From positions 575,001-639,000 of the forward strand of contig NZ_OY781371.1 of NCBI RefSeq assembly GCF_963676665.1: 64,000 nt of DNA. The letters are read 5' to 3'. Position 1 is the stretch's first letter. Every line of letters begins with the position of its first letter. This DNA is from an uncultured Tolumonas sp. Its GTDB lineage: Bacteria > Pseudomonadota > Gammaproteobacteria > Enterobacterales > Aeromonadaceae. Made by a program: the position numbers and the translations under genes. This document shows, in pieces, positions 1 to 13,558 of the stretch. Under the pieces are notes generated by a model. It saw nothing but the letters and a program-made list of their open reading frames with translations. It did no database searches and was not told the DNA's origin.

Positions 1-1394
<1,394 letters not shown>

Positions 1395-1527
1395 ACAACA
1401 CCCAAGTAGTTTTGAAGCGCTTGTTTGATTGATGAACTGATAGATAAACTGACTAGAGATAGTTGGACAGCTTTCCAAGACTTATTGCTGAGAGAGATAA
1501 CACAAGCAGCGATAAGTAAACCGAATA

Positions 1528-1645
1528 TGCCTGGCGGCAATAGCGCGATGGAACCACCTGTACCCATGCCGAACACAGAAGTGAAACGTTGTAGCGCCGA
1601 TGGTAGTGTGGCATTCGCCATGTGAGAGTAGGACACTGCCAGGCT
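1528..1645 (+). rRNA. rrf: 5S ribosomal RNA
   Basis: The sequence begins TGCCTGGCGGC and ends ACTGCCAGGCT, so the terminal helix can close. It contains the conserved core CCATGCCGAACACAGAAG and the AGCGCCGATGGTAGTG segment of gammaproteobacterial 5S RNA. It follows 23S in the normal rrn order. Confidence 0.97.
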
Positions 1646-1661
1646 CCTAATTGCAAGACAC

Positions 1662-1689
1662 AAAAACCCCGCATCAGCGGGGTTTTTTG
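1662..1689 (+). terminator. rho-independent terminator of the rrn operon
   Basis: AAAACCCCGC and GCGGGGTTTT form a strong GC stem around a short loop, followed by a T run, 17 bases after 5S. A weaker CACC/GGTG stem with six Ts at 1769-1783 may be a second rrn terminator. Confidence 0.93.
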
Positions 1690-1821
1690 TTATCTGAAAT
1701 TCAGCAAAACTGACATTAAAACATCATTTACGGCCAAGTAAGGCAGCACAAATAAAGAATTTTGTGTCACCGTTGGTGTTTTTTAATCCGGGCTAAGAGT
1801 AATTTTCATATTTATCAAAAT

Positions 1822-1856
1822 AAAAAAGAGGGCATGAATACATGCCCTCTTTTAAT
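1822..1856 (-). terminator. terminator of argG (works in both directions)
   Basis: The inverted repeat AAAAGAGGGCATG / CATGCCCTCTTTT has A and T flanks, so it can stop argG from the right and leftover rrn transcription from the left. Confidence 0.88.
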
Positions 1857-1879
1857 TTATGTAGCTGTTTAAATTGGTA

Positions 1880-3256
<1,377 letters not shown>

Positions 3257-3361
3257 TTATGCACTTATCCCCCTGAACTTGTGTCTGAAAATTAAGGATG
3301 TGAAAGCGGTAAGCAGCTAATCACATCGGCGAATCACACACACTGATGAGAAAATATTCTC

Positions 3362-3410
3362 CACCTACGGATTGGTCAACAAAATCTATGTTACCAATTA
3401 GCCGAGGTGT
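3362..3410. promoter_or_regulatory. long hairpin in the argG upstream region
   Basis: CACCT..GGATTGGT pairs with ACCAAT..CC.AGGTG across about 16 bases of loop, with two small bulges. It lies 150-200 bases upstream of argG within a gene-free 600-base stretch (3209-3810). It could be a leader structure or an operator; I know no named element that matches. Confidence 0.4.
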
Positions 3411-3431
3411 AACGTGGTTATGGCCTTAATT

Positions 3432-3459
3432 TTTATTGTGCATATTTATGCACAATAAA
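3432..3459. promoter_or_regulatory. perfect palindrome, possible ArgR (ARG-box) site
   Basis: TTTATTGTGCAT and ATGCACAATAAA are perfect 12-base arms around ATTT. The inner TGCAT-N4-ATGCA resembles the ARG-box pattern (TGAAT-N4-ATTCA) bound by the arginine repressor, which controls argG in related bacteria. It is 224 bases upstream of the argG start, which is far, so the promoter would have to lie beyond the hairpin at 3362-3410. Confidence 0.4.
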
Positions 3460-3497
3460 TGAGTGAGAATTTAATCATTTTTTCCCGCTGACGGGAA

Positions 3498-3537
3498 GGG
3501 ATAAGAGCATTTTTATTCGAAAAAATGCTCTTATCCC
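3498..3537. terminator. strong inverted repeat, terminator-like
   Basis: GGGATAAGAGCATTTTT pairs perfectly with AAAAATGCTCTTATCCC. A small CCCG/CGGG stem lies just before it at 3484-3495. No gene that would use it can be seen. A 70-codon open frame crosses this region, but nothing supports it as a gene. Confidence 0.45.
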
Positions 3538-3810
3538 GATGATTAACTCGCTCATTTTACAGCATACGTACACCGTATCAGTAATTAAGTGAAAGCCGGG
3601 ACAAAATAACTCAAAAAATTCATCCTCATCTATTGAGCTTTTAAATTGAACAGGCATCGCCCGTGATTTCAACAGCTCATATTTCACTCCAAAGTCAGCG
3701 AGATCAAATCTGCGATCGATATCAAAATAGTGAAATCGGTTGCTGTAACCGGTTTCATGTTGTTTTATAGTTTAGATACTTCACCATAAAGGAACATTAG
3801 TGAATCTACT

Positions 3811-4003
3811 ATGAAGAAAATGTTTCTTTGCTGCGCAGCCGGAATGTCTACCAGTATGATTGTAAATAAAATGAAGCAAGCTGTTATGCAAAAAAGGAAT
3901 TGCGGCTGAAATTATTGCAGTGGCAATGGATGAGTTTGATAGCTCGTCACCAAAATATGACTACTGTTCGTTAGGACCGCAGATCGAATATAAGTATCAT
4001 TAA
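3811..4003 (+). pseudogene. PTS lactose/cellobiose-type IIB component, decayed
   Basis: The start reads MKKMFLCCAAGMSTSMIVNKM, which is the phosphocysteine loop of the chitobiose/cellobiose IIB family (CxxGMSTS). After 32 codons the frame closes at a run of six A. Dropping one A restores GIAAEIIAVAMDEFD and later CSLGPQIEYKYH, the family's C-terminal LGPQ motif. At about 63 residues it is also shorter than the usual roughly 100, so there is an internal deletion as well. Its place directly ahead of the 6-phospho-beta-glucosidase suggests a former beta-glucoside uptake operon. Confidence 0.8.
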
Positions 4004-4014
4004 ATGCCATGTAG

Positions 4015-5460
<1,446 letters not shown>

Positions 5461-5465
5461 TTGTA

Positions 5466-5492
5466 GATCCCCTCTTAATAGAGGGGATTTTT
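5466..5492 (+). terminator. terminator after the beta-glucosidase gene
   Basis: ATCCCCTC / GAGGGGAT stem around TTAATA followed by TTTTTA, six bases after the stop codon. Confidence 0.92.
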
Positions 5493-5513
5493 ATTTCTAA
5501 GAGGCCTTGAGAT

Positions 5514-5775
5514 ATGAGTGCTTCATCCGTTGAATTATTGAGATTGCTGGCTGGTTTTTTAACGACTGTTTCATTTATCCGCAAGTCATTGGAATTTTGA
5601 AAACCCGTGATACATCAGGTATTTCCTTAGTTATGTATGTTGCATTAGCTTTTGGATTGATGCTTTGGTTTTGGTATGGTTTCCGCAATGGTCAAGCTTC
5701 TATCATGGCTGCAAATGGTATGACACTGGCATTACTTTAGTGATTTTGGGTATGAAGCTGCGTTATCGTAAATGA
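5514..5775 (+). pseudogene. SemiSWEET (PQ-loop/MtN3) sugar transporter, frameshifted
   Basis: Translated in pieces, the DNA gives LLAGFLTTVSFI, then PQVIGILKTRDTSGIS and LVMYVALAFGLMLWFWYG, then ANGMTLALL and VILGMKLRYRK. That is the full three-helix SemiSWEET protein with its PQ motif. One base is missing near 5572 and another near 5740, so two frameshifts split it. SemiSWEETs move sugars across the inner membrane. Together with the IIB remnant it shows that both neighbours of the beta-glucosidase have decayed. Confidence 0.8.
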
Positions 5776-6154
5776 GCTATGAGCAGCAAAATAAAACAAT
5801 ATTATTTTGCTACATTTTTGACGATTGTTTCTCCATACTTCGTTTAATAATAGCCCTTAAACCAACTGCTCTTAATCATTATAAGTCGATAGACTCAGTT
5901 AACAGTAAAGTACCTTTAAGCCGGATGATGTATCTTTGTACATAACCAGTGCGAGTAATTTGCTTGAATGTCTAAATATACTACAATGTCATTGTTGGAC
6001 TCGTTATATAATTAAAATGGCCTTTTTTATGGGAAACCATGAAAATTACAACTAAATTTAATAAAATTAATGTCGGATGTATTGTTAAAAAAAAATTGTA
6101 TGTTAAATTGCATCGGAAATCGCCAGTCTCATATAACTTTTAAAGGCAAATACT
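5776..6154. other. AT-rich intergenic region upstream of hns
   Basis: No coding frame, RNA gene or strong hairpin is visible in these 379 bases. They are very A+T rich, as expected of an hns promoter region, which is often bound by H-NS itself. TTATATAAT near 6003-6012 could serve as a -10 element. Confidence 0.5.
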
Positions 6155-6553
6155 ATGTCAGATTTTCTGAGAACATTTTTAAACGCTCGCAGCCTGAAAG
6201 CCGTAACCCGCGAACTGACTCTGGAACAATTAAATGAAGGCTATGAAAAATTAACAGCCATTGTTGAAGAGCGTCGTGTTAATGAAGAAGCTGTTCGTAA
6301 AGGACAAGCTGAACGCTTACAGAAAATTGCTGAATATAAAGAAATGTTGCGTGCAGAAGGTATCGATTTAGCTGATTTAATTGATGCCTCTACAGTAACT
6401 GAAAAAACTTCTAAGCGTGCGCCACGTCCACCTAAATATCAGTACACTGATGCTGATGGTTCTGTAAAAACTTGGACTGGCCAAGGTCGTCAACCAGTAC
6501 CAATTCGTGAAGCAATTGCCCAAGGTAAATCGCTGAACGATTTCCTGATCTAA
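6155..6553 (+). CDS. hns: H-NS family nucleoid protein
   Basis: A small DNA-binding protein that coats and silences AT-rich DNA, including horizontally acquired regions such as the integron further right. The 132 residues have the family layout: an acidic, helical oligomerization part (about 1-65, rich in Glu/Lys/Arg), a linker ending in RAPRPPKYQY, and the C-terminal AT-hook-like loop TWTGQGRQP (106-114), whose QGR enters the minor groove. It could equally be a StpA-type paralogue; one copy in the window does not decide. It has its own terminator and is monocistronic. Confidence 0.93.
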   Translation: MSDFLRTFLNARSLKAVTRELTLEQLNEGYEKLTAIVEERRVNEEAVRKGQAERLQKIAEYKEMLRAEGIDLADLIDASTVTEKTSKRAPRPPKYQYTDADGSVKTWTGQGRQPVPIREAIAQGKSLNDFLI

Positions 6554-6575
6554 TCATCTGGATTTGATCTAATAG

Positions 6576-6611
6576 CACCGCGCATATTTAATATATACGC
6601 GGTGTTTTTAT
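6576..6611 (+). terminator. terminator of hns
   Basis: CACCGCG / CGCGGTG stem with an AT-rich 15-base loop, followed by TTTTTATTTTT, 23 bases after the hns stop. Confidence 0.9.
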
Positions 6612-6656
6612 TTTTGTTGAGCATCAATATTGTTGGCGTTATTTATGGTGTTTTAA

Positions 6657-7436
6657 CTATTTAAGCTCTTTTTTTACTCGCTCCAAAAGTGGTGCAATTA
6701 CGTCCATCGGTAAAGGGAATACTACCGTTGTATTCTTATCGGCACCAATCACTGTCAATGTTTCTAAATAACGCAGCAGTATTGCCTGCGGCTCTTGGGC
6801 AAGAACTTTAGCTGCTTGATATAGTTTCTCCGATGCCTGCAGTTCACCTTCCGCATGGATCACTTTAGCGCGACGTTCACGTTCAGCTTCTGCCTGTCTG
6901 GCAATCGCTCTGATCATCGATTCTGTTAAATCAACTTGTTTGATTTCAACGTTTGATACTTTAATTCCCCATGAGTCCGTTTGCGCATCCAGTGCCTGTT
7001 GGATATCGGTATTTAATTTTTCACGTTCAGCCAACATATCGTCGAGTTGGTGTTTACCCAACACCGAACGTAACATTGTTTGGGCTAATTGACTGGTTGC
7101 GTTGAGATAATCCATCACTTGAATAATCGCTTTTTCAGGATCAATCACTCGTAAATAGACAACAGCACTGACTTTGACGGAAACATTGTCACGGGAAATT
7201 ACATCCTGAGTTGGTACTTCCAGCACGATAGTTCGCAGATCTACGCGAGCTGCTTTTTGTATAAAAGGAATAAGGATCACGAGGCCTGGACCTTTTACTT
7301 TCCAGAATCGACCGAGTGTAAAAACCACTCCGCGTTCATATTCCCGAAAAATATAGATTGCTGATGACAGAAACCACCCAAATACAGCAATAACAATGAA
7401 AACTTCCATCCAGGTTGATGTGTAGTCAATAAGCAT
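6657..7436 (-). CDS. slipin / stomatin-like SPFH membrane protein
   Basis: An inner-membrane scaffold protein of the stomatin (slipin) group. One membrane helix (about residues 8-28) is followed by the SPFH domain (about 30-190: REYERGVVFTLGRF, GPGLVILIPF, VDLRT, DVISRDNVSV) and a charged helical region RAIARQAEAERERRAKVI, which in this family forms the coiled coil driving oligomerization. I set the start at 7436 because AAGGAG sits seven bases upstream; a longer frame to 7547 has no ribosome site and an implausible His-rich lead. Slipins are usually next to an NfeD protease-like gene, which is absent here, so its partner is not evident. It is 259 residues long. Confidence 0.88.
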   Translation of the reverse strand: MLIDYTSTWMEVFIVIAVFGWFLSSAIYIFREYERGVVFTLGRFWKVKGPGLVILIPFIQKAARVDLRTIVLEVPTQDVISRDNVSVKVSAVVYLRVIDPEKAIIQVMDYLNATSQLAQTMLRSVLGKHQLDDMLAEREKLNTDIQQALDAQTDSWGIKVSNVEIKQVDLTESMIRAIARQAEAERERRAKVIHAEGELQASEKLYQAAKVLAQEPQAILLRYLETLTVIGADKNTTVVFPLPMDVIAPLLERVKKELK

Positions 7437-7685
7437 TTTGAATCTCCTTTTTGACTTAATAGGAAGATGTCTCGCTGGAATGGATGAATTGTGGTGATGG
7501 GGGAGACATCGGTAAGAACCTAAAGAAACAACGCGGTTTTCTAACAATGATAAGGGGTTATTATCTGGCGAGGTTCTCTTAAAAGTATGGTTCGCTGGTG
7601 CTATAAAGCAAGTTGAGCGCCGAAGCGCTTATTTAATCCTTTCTTGTTTTCTGTCAACTAATGCTCGGGTCTTCTGTCACCCAAC

Positions 7686-7722
7686 TTGAACATTTCAACT
7701 ATTCTTGTAGTATTGAATTCAA
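7686..7722 (+). promoter_or_regulatory. candidate ars promoter with palindrome
   Basis: TTGAAC, 16 bases, then TAGTAT gives a plausible -35/-10 pair about 70 bases ahead of arsD. The -10 overlaps the perfect palindrome TTGAATTCAA (7713-7722), which could be a repressor site such as ArsR's. The rest of the gap between the slipin and arsD (7437-7783) shows nothing else. Confidence 0.4.
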
Positions 7723-7783
7723 AATCATACCTAGGTTTAGTTTTCGGGTATGCATGTTTAATTTCTCTGCAGAGACTCGTCAT

Positions 7784-8152
7784 ATGGCACTTATTCAGAT
7801 TTTTGACCCAGCAATGTGTTGTTCTAGCGGGGTATGCGGTACTGACGTTGACCAACAGCTGATCCAGTTTGCTGCGGATGTGGCTTGGTTAGAACAACAA
7901 GGTGGTCAGATTGAGCGATTTAATCTGGCGCAGCAGCCGTTGGAATTTGCTAACAACCCCCAAGTCAGTGCGTTTTTAATGCGCTCAGGTGAAGCCGGTC
8001 TCCCACTTATTCTGGTCGATAACGAGATAGTCTTAGCTGGTCGATATGCCAAACGCGAAGAATTGGCGCGCTGGGCCGGTGTCACCATGGCGCCAGTAAT
8101 CATTAAATCGATTAAAAAAGCCGGATGTTGTGGAAGCTCGGGCTGCTGTTGA
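7784..8152 (+). CDS. arsD: arsenite metallochaperone ArsD
   Basis: ArsD collects arsenite or antimonite and hands it to the ArsA ATPase. The 122 residues have the metal-site cysteines C12, C13 and C18 in MCCSSGVCG and the C-terminal vicinal pairs C115-C116 and C121-C122 (GCCGSSGCC), as in plasmid R773 ArsD. I start at the ATG at 7784, giving MALIQIFDPAMCC; the open frame extends 41 codons further upstream without family resemblance. arsA follows after 21 bases. In R773-type operons arsR comes first; none is seen here. Confidence 0.94.
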   Translation: MALIQIFDPAMCCSSGVCGTDVDQQLIQFAADVAWLEQQGGQIERFNLAQQPLEFANNPQVSAFLMRSGEAGLPLILVDNEIVLAGRYAKREELARWAGVTMAPVIIKSIKKAGCCGSSGCC

Positions 8153-8173
8153 TCCGTGGTCATTGGAGGATAC

Positions 8174-9931
8174 ATGCCTAAATTTTTGGATAATCCACCG
8201 CCATTCCTGTTCTTTACCGGTAAAGGTGGCGTTGGCAAAACATCGTTAGCCTGTGCGAGTGCGATTAATTTAGCGGCGGTGGGAAAACGGACGCTACTCG
8301 TGAGTACTGATCCGGCATCTAATATCGGGCAAGTGTTTGGTTTGGCCATCGGCAACCAGATTAAAGCTATTCCTGATGTAGATAATTTATTTGCGTTGGA
8401 AATTGACCCTCAGGCTGCGGCACAACAGTATCGGGAAAGTATAGTAGCTCCGGTGCGCGGGAAATTGCCCGAAGCGATAGTCAAAGGCATTGAAGAGCAG
8501 CTCTCTGGCGCCTGCACTACAGAAATTGCCGCTTTTGACGAATTTACCGCTTTGCTGACGGATCGTGAGCTGCTGGCTGATTACGATCATATTGTGTTTG
8601 ACACTGCACCTACCGGTCACACGTTCCGCTTGCTGCAATTACCGGGTGCGTGGACGAATTTTCTCGATGAAGGGAAAGGTAATGCTTCCTGCCTTGGCCC
8701 GTTATCGGGCTTGCAAAAACAGCGGGAACAATACAAACAAGCGGTTAATGCGCTGGCTGATCCGCAGCAGACCAGACTGATTTTGGTGGCGCGTGCTCAA
8801 GTGCCAACACTACGGGAAGTGGCCAGAACACATCAGGAATTAGGTGATATTGGTCTGTCGCAGCAGTTTTTAGTGATCAATGGTGAATTTCCAGCGCATG
8901 AGGTGGGTACTGACGCGCTTGCCAAAGCCGTTTGGCAACGAGAGCAGAAAGCTCTGGCTGAGTTGCCTGAAGCGCTAACATCCTTACCGGTCGATCACGT
9001 TCCGTTAAAGCCATTTAATCTGGTGGGTATCGCAGCTCTTCAACAATTATTAAGCGATCAGTCTCCATTGTCTGCTATCAAAGCGCCTGTTTCATTACCT
9101 GCTAAAACGCCTGATCTGGCTTCATTAGTCGATGAATTGGCAAAAGATAAACATGGATTGATCATGCTGATGGGGAAAGGCGGTGTGGGTAAAACCACGC
9201 TAGCCGCTGCGGTGGCGGTTGAGTTGGCTCAACGTGGCTTTCCCGTGCATCTCACTACTTCTGACCCTGCCGCACATCTCATGGAAACAGTCTTGGGAGC
9301 GCAGAGTAATCTGACGGTCAGCCGGATCGACCCTCGTGTGGAAACAGAGCGTTATCGGCAGGAGATTTTAGCGGCCAAAGGGCAGGGGCTGGATGCACAA
9401 GGTCGCGCCATGCTGGAAGAAGATCTGCGCTCGCCTTGCACTGAAGAGATTGCGGTCTTTCAGGCATTCTCTCGGGTGATCCGCGAGGCAGGCAAAAAGT
9501 TTGTGGTGATGGATACTGCGCCGACCGGCCATACCCTACTGTTGCTCGATGCAACAGGCGCTTATCACCGGGAAGTTGCCCGTCAGATGGATAGTAAAGG
9601 TTTGCACTTCACTACACCAATGATGCAGTTGCAGGATCCGAAGCAAACCAAAGTGTTGATTGTGACATTGGCGGAACAAACGCCCGTTTTAGAAGCTGCC
9701 AACTTACAGGCAGATTTACGCCGCGCAGGCATTGAACCGTGGGCGTGGGTTATTAATAACAGTCTGATGCTCACGACTTCTTCATCGGCATTATTGCAGC
9801 AACGTGCGCTAAATGAGCAGCAATTTCTGGCTCAGGTAATTGAACAACACGCTAAACGTTGGGCAGTCGTGCCATTACAGCTGGAAGATCCAACCGGTAT
9901 TGCACGACTTCAGCAACTTTGCCGACATTAA
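8174..9931 (+). CDS. arsA: arsenite-stimulated ATPase ArsA
   Basis: The soluble ATPase that powers arsenite efflux through a membrane carrier. At 585 residues it has the two homologous halves of the family, each with a P-loop GKGGVGKT (16-23 and 334-341) and the signal motif DTAPTGHT. The arsenite-site cysteines are at C114 (SGACTTEIA), C173 (ASCLGP) and C422 (SPCTEEIA), matching R773 ArsA C113/C172/C422. The start at 8174 has GGAGG six bases upstream. Sixty-one bases downstream is the ACR3 gene. ArsA more often pairs with ArsB; pairing with ACR3 is known in other bacteria. Confidence 0.96.
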   Translation: MPKFLDNPPPFLFFTGKGGVGKTSLACASAINLAAVGKRTLLVSTDPASNIGQVFGLAIGNQIKAIPDVDNLFALEIDPQAAAQQYRESIVAPVRGKLPEAIVKGIEEQLSGACTTEIAAFDEFTALLTDRELLADYDHIVFDTAPTGHTFRLLQLPGAWTNFLDEGKGNASCLGPLSGLQKQREQYKQAVNALADPQQTRLILVARAQVPTLREVARTHQELGDIGLSQQFLVINGEFPAHEVGTDALAKAVWQREQKALAELPEALTSLPVDHVPLKPFNLVGIAALQQLLSDQSPLSAIKAPVSLPAKTPDLASLVDELAKDKHGLIMLMGKGGVGKTTLAAAVAVELAQRGFPVHLTTSDPAAHLMETVLGAQSNLTVSRIDPRVETERYRQEILAAKGQGLDAQGRAMLEEDLRSPCTEEIAVFQAFSRVIREAGKKFVVMDTAPTGHTLLLLDATGAYHREVARQMDSKGLHFTTPMMQLQDPKQTKVLIVTLAEQTPVLEAANLQADLRRAGIEPWAWVINNSLMLTTSSSALLQQRALNEQQFLAQVIEQHAKRWAVVPLQLEDPTGIARLQQLCRH

Positions 9932-9992
9932 CAGACGTTTCGTATTTTTAACGTCAGAAGTAATGATTCAACATATTAAGGAAAATAGCGCC

Positions 9993-11045
9993 ATGAGCGA
10001 TGTAACGCGCAAACTCTCATTTTTAGACCGGTATCTGACCGTCTGGATTTTTGCCGCAATGGCGTTGGGTGTCAGTCTTGGTTTTTTAGTGCCGGGTGTG
10101 GAGAACTTCATTAACAGCTTTCAGGTCGGCACGACTAATATTCCGATCGCTGCTGGGTTGATCTTGATGATGTACCCACCATTTGCCAAAGTGCGTTATG
10201 AAGAGCTGCCAGACGTATTCCGTGACAGAAAAGTATTGAACCTTTCGCTGATCCAAAACTGGATCATTGGGCCTGCACTCATGTTCGCACTGGCGGTGAT
10301 ATTCCTGCATGACAAGCCGGAATATATGGTGGGGCTTATCATGATTGGTCTGGCGCGCTGTATTGCTATGGTGATTGTCTGGAATGAACTGGCAAAAGGC
10401 TCAACGGAATATGCTGCCGGTCTGGTGGCGTTTAACTCGATCTTTCAGGTGTTGTTTTTCAGCGCTTATGCCTGGCTGTTTATCACCGTATTGCCGCCGC
10501 TATTCGGTTTATCAGGCTCTATCGTTGATATCTCTATCGCGCAAATTGCCGAGAGTGTTTTTATCTACTTGGGCATTCCCTGTATTGCCGGTGTGTTGAC
10601 CCGCGTGATCATGCTGCGCTTTGTTTCCAAGGCGTGGTATCACACTCATTTTGTTCCCAAAATTGGCCCGATCACTCTGGTTGCACTGCTGTTTACCATT
10701 GTGGTGATGTTCAGCTTGAAGGGAAAACTGATTGTTAGCCTTCCATTCGATGTGGTGCGTATTGCTATTCCGTTGCTGCTCTATTTTGTGGTGATGTTTG
10801 CCATCTCATTTTTCATGTGCAAACGGCTGGGGGCGAGTTATGAAAAAAGCGCGACGCTGTCGTTTACCGCAGCCAGTAATAATTTCGAACTTGCTATCGC
10901 AGTTGCTGTTGCAGTGTATGGCATCAATTCAGGTGCTGCTTTTGCTGCGGTCATCGGGCCGTTAGTGGAAGTGCCGGTGATGATTGGTTTGGTGAATGTT
11001 TCGCTGTGGATCAGACGGAAGTATTTCGTTTCGGTAAATGCATAA
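9993..11045 (+). CDS. acr3: ACR3-family arsenite efflux permease
   Basis: An inner-membrane carrier exporting arsenite. The 350 residues form about ten membrane helices and carry the family's conserved cysteine in [19 protein letters not shown] (C123) and the late-helix glutamate in [16 protein letters not shown]. The start at 9993 is preceded by AAGGAAAA; an ATG ten codons upstream is possible but has a weaker site. As the third gene of arsD-arsA-acr3 it is the likely partner of ArsA. No arsenate reductase (arsC) follows, so arsenate handling must come from elsewhere. Confidence 0.93.
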   Translation: MSDVTRKLSFLDRYLTVWIFAAMALGVSLGFLVPGVENFINSFQVGTTNIPIAAGLILMMYPPFAKVRYEELPDVFRDRKVLNLSLIQNWIIGPALMFALAVIFLHDKPEYMVGLIMIGLARCIAMVIVWNELAKGSTEYAAGLVAFNSIFQVLFFSAYAWLFITVLPPLFGLSGSIVDISIAQIAESVFIYLGIPCIAGVLTRVIMLRFVSKAWYHTHFVPKIGPITLVALLFTIVVMFSLKGKLIVSLPFDVVRIAIPLLLYFVVMFAISFFMCKRLGASYEKSATLSFTAASNNFELAIAVAVAVYGINSGAAFAAVIGPLVEVPVMIGLVNVSLWIRRKYFVSVNA

Positions 11046-11073
11046 CTTATTTGAATAGTTGAAGTAGCTTGAA

Positions 11074-12003
11074 ATGACAATGAACCAATTTGACATCATC
11101 GGTGATGTGCATGGGCATGCCACTGAATTACGCCAATTGCTGAGTAAACTGGGCTATCAGCAAACCCTGTCGGGTTATCAGCATCCGAAACGCACGGCAT
11201 TGTTTGTCGGTGATTTTGTTGATCGAGGACCGGCACAATTAGAAGTGCTGGATATCGTCAGAACGATGATTGAAAACCGCGCTGCACGGGCGGTTATGGG
11301 TAATCATGAATTTAATGCGATCGGTTGGTTCAGTCGTAATGACAACGGTGAACCGTTACGTGAGCATACCGAAAAAAATCGTAAACAGCATGCCGCGTTC
11401 TTAAATGCAGTGGGTGAAAACAGTGCACAGCATAAGGAGTGGATCTCATGGTTTAAGACTTTGCCACTTTGGTTAGAACTTCCTGAGCTACAGATCATTC
11501 ATGCTTGCTGGAATCCGCAGGCAATGGCAGCAATTCGACCTTATATTAATGAGCACCAGCAGCTGCAAGAACAACAGCTCATACACTGTTATCAAAAAGG
11601 CCACATTGCATATCAGGCGATAGAATCTTTGCTGAAAGGTGTTGAGTTACCCTTGCCAGCGACACATTACTTTTTGGATAAAGATGGGCATCAACAACAA
11701 ATGACACGGATAAAATGGTGGCAAAAGCATGGCTCCTTCCGTGAAAAAGCGATCCTGCCGGATGAATATGCTCAGCATTTGCCGGCACATTCGCTGTCTG
11801 ATGAAATAATGCAATTAGCTGACATTAGAAAACCGACTTTCATCGGCCATTACTGGTTACAAGGTGAGCCATCACCGCGCAGTGAGATGGTTGCGTGCGT
11901 TGATTTTAGTGTGGCAAAACAAGGGCAGCTGATGGCATACCGGTTTCAAGGGGAGTCGACATTAAACCCTGCGCATTTTATCAGCCATGCGGATCCTCTA
12001 TAG
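11074..12003 (+). CDS. PPP-type metallophosphatase (calcineurin-like)
   Basis: A 309-residue member of the PPP phosphatase superfamily (Ser/Thr phosphatase / symmetric Ap4A hydrolase fold). The metal-site motifs are complete: GDVHG (10-14), GDFVDRG (46-52) and GNHEF (76-80), with later histidines including IIHACWNP and FIGHYW. Substrate cannot be told: PrpE-like nucleotide or protein phosphatase are both open. It starts 28 bases after acr3 on the same strand, so read-through from the ars operon is possible, but phosphatases of this kind are not a usual ars component. A second ATG at 11080 could be the true start. Confidence 0.85.
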   Translation: MTMNQFDIIGDVHGHATELRQLLSKLGYQQTLSGYQHPKRTALFVGDFVDRGPAQLEVLDIVRTMIENRAARAVMGNHEFNAIGWFSRNDNGEPLREHTEKNRKQHAAFLNAVGENSAQHKEWISWFKTLPLWLELPELQIIHACWNPQAMAAIRPYINEHQQLQEQQLIHCYQKGHIAYQAIESLLKGVELPLPATHYFLDKDGHQQQMTRIKWWQKHGSFREKAILPDEYAQHLPAHSLSDEIMQLADIRKPTFIGHYWLQGEPSPRSEMVACVDFSVAKQGQLMAYRFQGESTLNPAHFISHADPL

Positions 12004-12026
12004 ATCGGCTTTCATGAACCGGTACC

Positions 12027-12965
12027 CTACAACGTATCAATAGATGGATTATATATCCGGCTTGTATTTTTCCCTTGTTGCTTTGATTGATACATCGCGC
12101 TATCCGCGCGAATGATGATCTCGTCAAAAACAGAGTCGACAGCTTGAAACTCACTTAGCCCAATACTGATGGTAATAAATATATCGTGTTTACCCGTGTG
12201 AAATGGCGTTGAACAAACAGCAGTTCTAAGCCGTTCACAACAGACTGTTGCTTCGTCTATCGATGTATTGGGTAAAATAATGCCAAATTCATCGCCACCT
12301 AATCGCCCGATTAAGTCGACGTTACGTAATTGGGTAACACATAATTGGGTAACGTGTTTTATTGCCGCATCGCCAGCTTGATGGCCAAACTGATCGTTGA
12401 TTGATTTAAACTGATCGATATCTAAAAGAAGAAAACAGGTGGGTTGCTGATAGCGCTGAAACTCTTGAAATTTTTCGTCCAGTTTTTCCAGTAATTTTCT
12501 TCGATTACTGATCCCGGTTAAAACATCAATTTCGGATAAATATCTTAACTCCATTTCGAGATGGCGTTTATTGGTGACATTACGCGCGACCCAAACCACA
12601 GCTCTTTCATTATTGTAAAGCGCGGGCAGTGGTTTTACCCGACCTTCAAACCAGATACTGCCAGCGGGGCCACTTTGTCTATCAATGCTATCTACATCAT
12701 CGCCAGCCAGGGAATATTCAACGACCATGAGTTTATTGTGTTGCAAGGTCAAACGAATTTGCTCTAGAAACCAATCTGCTTTTTCTTTTGGTAAAACATC
12801 ATAGAGCGATTTGCCAATTAGCCCTGAGCCATCATGGTAAAATTCTGAATCTGAACCACCAAAAATATCAGCATAACGACCCGACTCTGTCAGGATAAAG
12901 ACCAAATCAGGCAGGGCTGAAATAATGGTCATGAGCTTTTCATTTTCCGTAATATTGGTGCGCAT
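12027..12965 (-). CDS. PAS-GGDEF diguanylate cyclase
   Basis: A soluble 312-residue signalling enzyme predicted to make cyclic di-GMP. Residues about 10-130 form a PAS sensor domain (PDLVFILTESGRYADIFGG ... VARNVTNKRHLE), joined by a short helix to a GGDEF domain from about 145. The active-site loop GGDEF is intact at 223-227, and the inhibitory site RxxD (R214-D217) lies five residues before it, so activity with product feedback is expected. The ATG at 12965 has AAAGGGA seven bases upstream; an in-frame TTG two codons earlier is less likely. No membrane segment is seen. Confidence 0.92.
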   Translation of the reverse strand: MRTNITENEKLMTIISALPDLVFILTESGRYADIFGGSDSEFYHDGSGLIGKSLYDVLPKEKADWFLEQIRLTLQHNKLMVVEYSLAGDDVDSIDRQSGPAGSIWFEGRVKPLPALYNNERAVVWVARNVTNKRHLEMELRYLSEIDVLTGISNRRKLLEKLDEKFQEFQRYQQPTCFLLLDIDQFKSINDQFGHQAGDAAIKHVTQLCVTQLRNVDLIGRLGGDEFGIILPNTSIDEATVCCERLRTAVCSTPFHTGKHDIFITISIGLSEFQAVDSVFDEIIIRADSAMYQSKQQGKNTSRIYNPSIDTL

Positions 12966-13210
12966 ATTCAAATCCCTTTAACCAGTAACATCATCCTGAT
13001 AATGGATGCCCCAAGAACACATCGATTTCTTGTGCTGTTTAAAATGCAATTCGAATGAAAAATAAAAACAGGCTATTTACTGTGCAAATGGCATGTTCAG
13101 GTTGATATATGAATTAGCATGGATTACTTCATAGGTATCGTCAAATCAAGTAGTGCCATACACCAGTGACTCTTCGTTAATACATAGGCAAATTACGATT
13201 AATTATACTG

Positions 13211-13354
13211 ATGCGTCATGATGCTATCAGTGAGGCGAAACAGCATCAGACGTTAACGCTGCCATTGTTAGATGAGCTTTCTAAGCAAGATCTCGGTGCT
13301 TTAACTGAATTGCTGCAGCCACAAGTTTCGGTTGGGCTGCAGAGTTCTATTTAA
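13211..13354 (+). pseudogene. short open frame, possible C-terminal gene remnant
   Basis: A 47-codon frame (MRHDAISEAKQHQTLTLPLL...) ends right at a good terminator. It has no ribosome site and reads like the helical C-terminus of an argininosuccinate/adenylosuccinate lyase-type enzyme, but the resemblance is weak. It may be the tail of a deleted gene. The 245 bases before it (12966-13210) show nothing else. Confidence 0.3.
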
Positions 13355-13356
13355 AT

Positions 13357-13394
13357 AAAAAAGAGAATTACTTTATATAGGTAATTCTCTTTTT
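13357..13394 (+). terminator. bidirectional terminator
   Basis: AAAAAGAGAATTAC pairs with GTAATTCTCTTTTT around ATATAG; it directly follows the short frame ending at 13354. Confidence 0.8.
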
Positions 13395-13506
13395 AGTTAC
13401 ACAGTAACAAAAATGAAAGCTCAGCAAACCCTTATGACATCAACAAAAAGTTCAGCAATGCTCAACATTATGTTTTTCCTTTGTCTTGGTTTCTTTCATC
13501 GGTTAC

Positions 13507-13536
13507 TAAAAAAGCCCCGGATTATTCAGCCGGGGA
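13507..13536 (-). terminator. terminator of the fructose PTS gene
   Basis: CCCCGG / CCGGGG stem; on the minus strand it is followed by a run of Ts, 23 bases past the PTS stop codon. Confidence 0.88.
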
Positions 13537-13558
13537 AGAGGACGCACGTATTAGAGTT

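Noticed and set aside
3475..3687. A 70-codon minus-strand frame as a gene
   Set aside because: It overlaps a strong hairpin, has no ribosome site and resembles nothing.
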